Part shown: piece after piece, positions 62,641 to 64,000 of the stretch
Layout: each line of letters begins with the position of its first letter
Numbering within the stretch: the first letter of the stretch is position 1
Source: Phaeotremella fagi
Taxonomy: Eukaryota > Basidiomycota > Tremellomycetes > Tremellales > Phaeotremellaceae
Assembly (NCBI GenBank): GCA_001599715.1
Contig: BCHU01000010.1
Coordinates: 310,001-374,000 of the forward strand
Reading direction: 5' to 3'
DNA length: 64,000 bases
Translations under genes and position numbers: made by a program
The notes under the pieces: model-generated
Databases searched by the model: none
Told to the model about the DNA's origin: nothing
What the model saw: only the letters and a program-made list of their open reading frames with translations

Positions 62641-64000
62641 ATGGCAGACAGTAACAGTAAAAGAGTCTACATAGGTCGCATCCCACCAGGTAATGCACAT
62701 CCTAAACCACCACCACAACAGCACCACAACTAACGTACCCTCTTCAGACGCAACAAAACAAGATCTTGAAGATGTACGTTCCATCCTCTTCCCCCCCTTC
62801 ACACTTTCACTAACAAAAAGTATTCCAGCATTTCAAAGGATTCGGTAGTCACGTCGATCTCAAAATACTGGGTCATTTCGGATTCGCTGAATTCGAATCG
62901 CCAAGAGTGAGTTTAAATCTAGGTTGCACTTCGATCTAACATCGAACAGGACGCCGACGATGCTGTACACGATCTCCATCAAAAACCATTCATGGGTTCT
63001 GAGTATGTTCTTACTATCAACAACCCAATATCAGATCCCTAACTGTATTCAGTCTTGTCGTTCAACCCGCTAGAAACACCGAGAGAAGAAGGGAGTTCAA
63101 CGAGTAAGTCTTTCTCGCCATCTCTCTTAACCTTACTTCATATTCATCCAACTTTTTAGCGACTTCCGTGGTCCACCCCGTGAAAGAGCACCACCACGTG
63201 CTAAAGGTGTTCGAATCACAGTCGTAGGCGTTCCAAGCTCTACTAGTTGGCAGGTGCGGTATTCTCCTTCTTTGGCATGACGTGGATGTTTCTCGATTCG
63301 TCTTTCTCAATCTCATTTGGAGTTCACTGGCGATCTTTCGTTGTCTTTGGATTCTCCAAGATAGTCGAAGTGCTCTACCGTTTTTGTCTCTCCTTGAAAT
63401 AGACACGATTGGAAGAGTGGAATAGGCTTGCAACATTGTTTTTCATCTGTTATTTCAATGGATCAGCTTTCTTCAAGCGAACAACCGTTTCTTGTTTCCC
63501 TTTCTTGTTTTTGGCTGGCGTTTACAACCTTCTGGCTACGGTCTTGATACTTGAAACTGGCATGGGCATTGGCTTCTTTTGGCTATGGCATTCGTTCGTT
63601 TTGATATTGGCGCGATCTCTCTCTGGCTGGATTCTTTTCTTCCCGGATCTCTCTCTGTTCTACTATACGTACTTGGCTTAACACTCCCACGGGAATAACA
63701 GGATCTCAAGGACTTTGGTCGAATCGGTGGACCTAACATTACCTATGCTGATGTAGATCGAAACAACCCTGGAAACGGGTAGGCAATATTTCCACCTAAA
63801 CGAAGATTGCAGTGATTGATTTTATTTTTGTAGTATCATCGAATATCCTACTTTAGGTGAAGCTGAAGATGCTATCAAAAGATTAGCTGGTGTGGATATC
63901 AACGGTACCCCTGTCAAACTTGAACTCATCGAGGTAAGTTGTACTGCAATACGTTACCAATTCCGTTCATTCAACTAATCCCGAAAATAGGGCGGAGGCG
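62641..64000 (+). CDS. SR-family RNA-binding protein with two RRMs (3' part outside the window)
   Basis: Splicing or mRNA-export factor of the Npl3/SRSF1/Srp2 type. MADSNSKRVYIGRIPPDATK begins RRM1 (RNP2 VYIGRI; RNP1-like HFGFAEFE), then DDAVHDLHQKPFMGSDLVVQ. A linker (RRREFNDDFRGPPRERAPPR) leads to RRM2: GVRITVVGVPSSTSWQDLKD, the SWQDLKD box typical of the pseudo-RRM of SR proteins. RRM2 continues YPTLGEAEDAIKRLAGVDIN and the window ends in a GGG stretch. Introns are short except the 448-nt intron at 63254-63701, which splits SWQ and DLKD. The RS domain is expected beyond the right edge. Confidence 0.9.
63254..63701 (+). other. Unusually long intron in the SR-protein gene
   Basis: GTGCGG donor after SWQ codons and AACAG acceptor; 448 nt against 40-70 nt for nearly all other introns in the window. 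It contains T-rich text and several internal GT/AG pairs, so a cassette or poison exon is possible. Confidence 0.75.

Noticed and set aside
63409..63681. 90-codon open frame inside the long SR-gene intron
   Set aside because: Hydrophobic T-rich composition, no splice support and it lies wholly within a well-bounded intron; treated as chance.

Overview
The window is a nuclear chromosome segment from a basidiomycete yeast-like fungus, most likely a tremellomycete of the Cryptococcus/Kwoniella type. The basis is the gene density, many short (about 40-70 nt) GT-AG introns with CTAAC/CTGAC branch sites just before the acceptor, and clear fungal orthologues: Cdc48, Tom22, Rxt3, Mtr3, Kar5, Dcr2 and a TOK-type potassium channel. 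No sequence search was possible, so product names rest on motifs read by eye.

Layout. 1-2.2 kb (-): the 5' part of a TOK-like two-pore K+ channel, running off the left edge, divergent from a DCR2-like phosphatase (2.7-5.2 kb, +) across a promoter that holds an 18-bp perfect palindrome. 6.9-10.0 kb: two tandem multi-pass membrane paralogues (DUF6534-like). 10.3-12.0 kb (-): a three-exon orphan and a MARVEL-like four-pass protein. 12.6-18.1 kb (-): a 1771-residue disordered acidic protein, divergent from RXT3 (18.7-22.4 kb). 22.8-23.8 kb: a DUF4336-like protein. 24.1-26.6 kb (-): two tandem orphan paralogues whose upstream regions are duplicated too. 27.6-31.0 kb: CDC48. 31.2-39.5 kb: a small orphan, MTR3 (exosome), an ADCK1/Mcp2-like mitochondrial protein, TOM22, an MPDU1-like PQ-loop protein and a disordered orphan. 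39.8-45.1 kb (-): two tandem auxin-efflux-carrier-like transporters. 54.5-56.8 kb (-): an MFS sugar transporter. 57.3-60.0 kb (-): KAR5. 60.5-62.4 kb (-): a DHHC palmitoyltransferase. 62.6 kb to the end (+): an SR-type two-RRM protein with one very long intron.

The most unusual part is 45,470-54,363, a complete 8,894-bp DNA transposon. It has about 107-bp terminal inverted repeats starting TATGG, a 6-bp target duplication (ATTCCT), an intact five-exon DDE integrase-type transposase and three cargo genes: an orphan, a protein with a six-cysteine cluster and a protein with a C2HC finger. A 15-bp near-palindrome (ATACAC-GTT-GTGTAT, or the variant ending GGGTAT) occurs 11 times inside the element, and I noticed none outside it. 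All copies are non-coding. Each of the four genes has one 66-223 nt upstream of its start, three of the four have another inside an intron, three are clustered between the convergent genes and one lies near the right end. This looks like a shared operator or transposition-complex site, possibly read by one of the element's own zinc-binding proteins.
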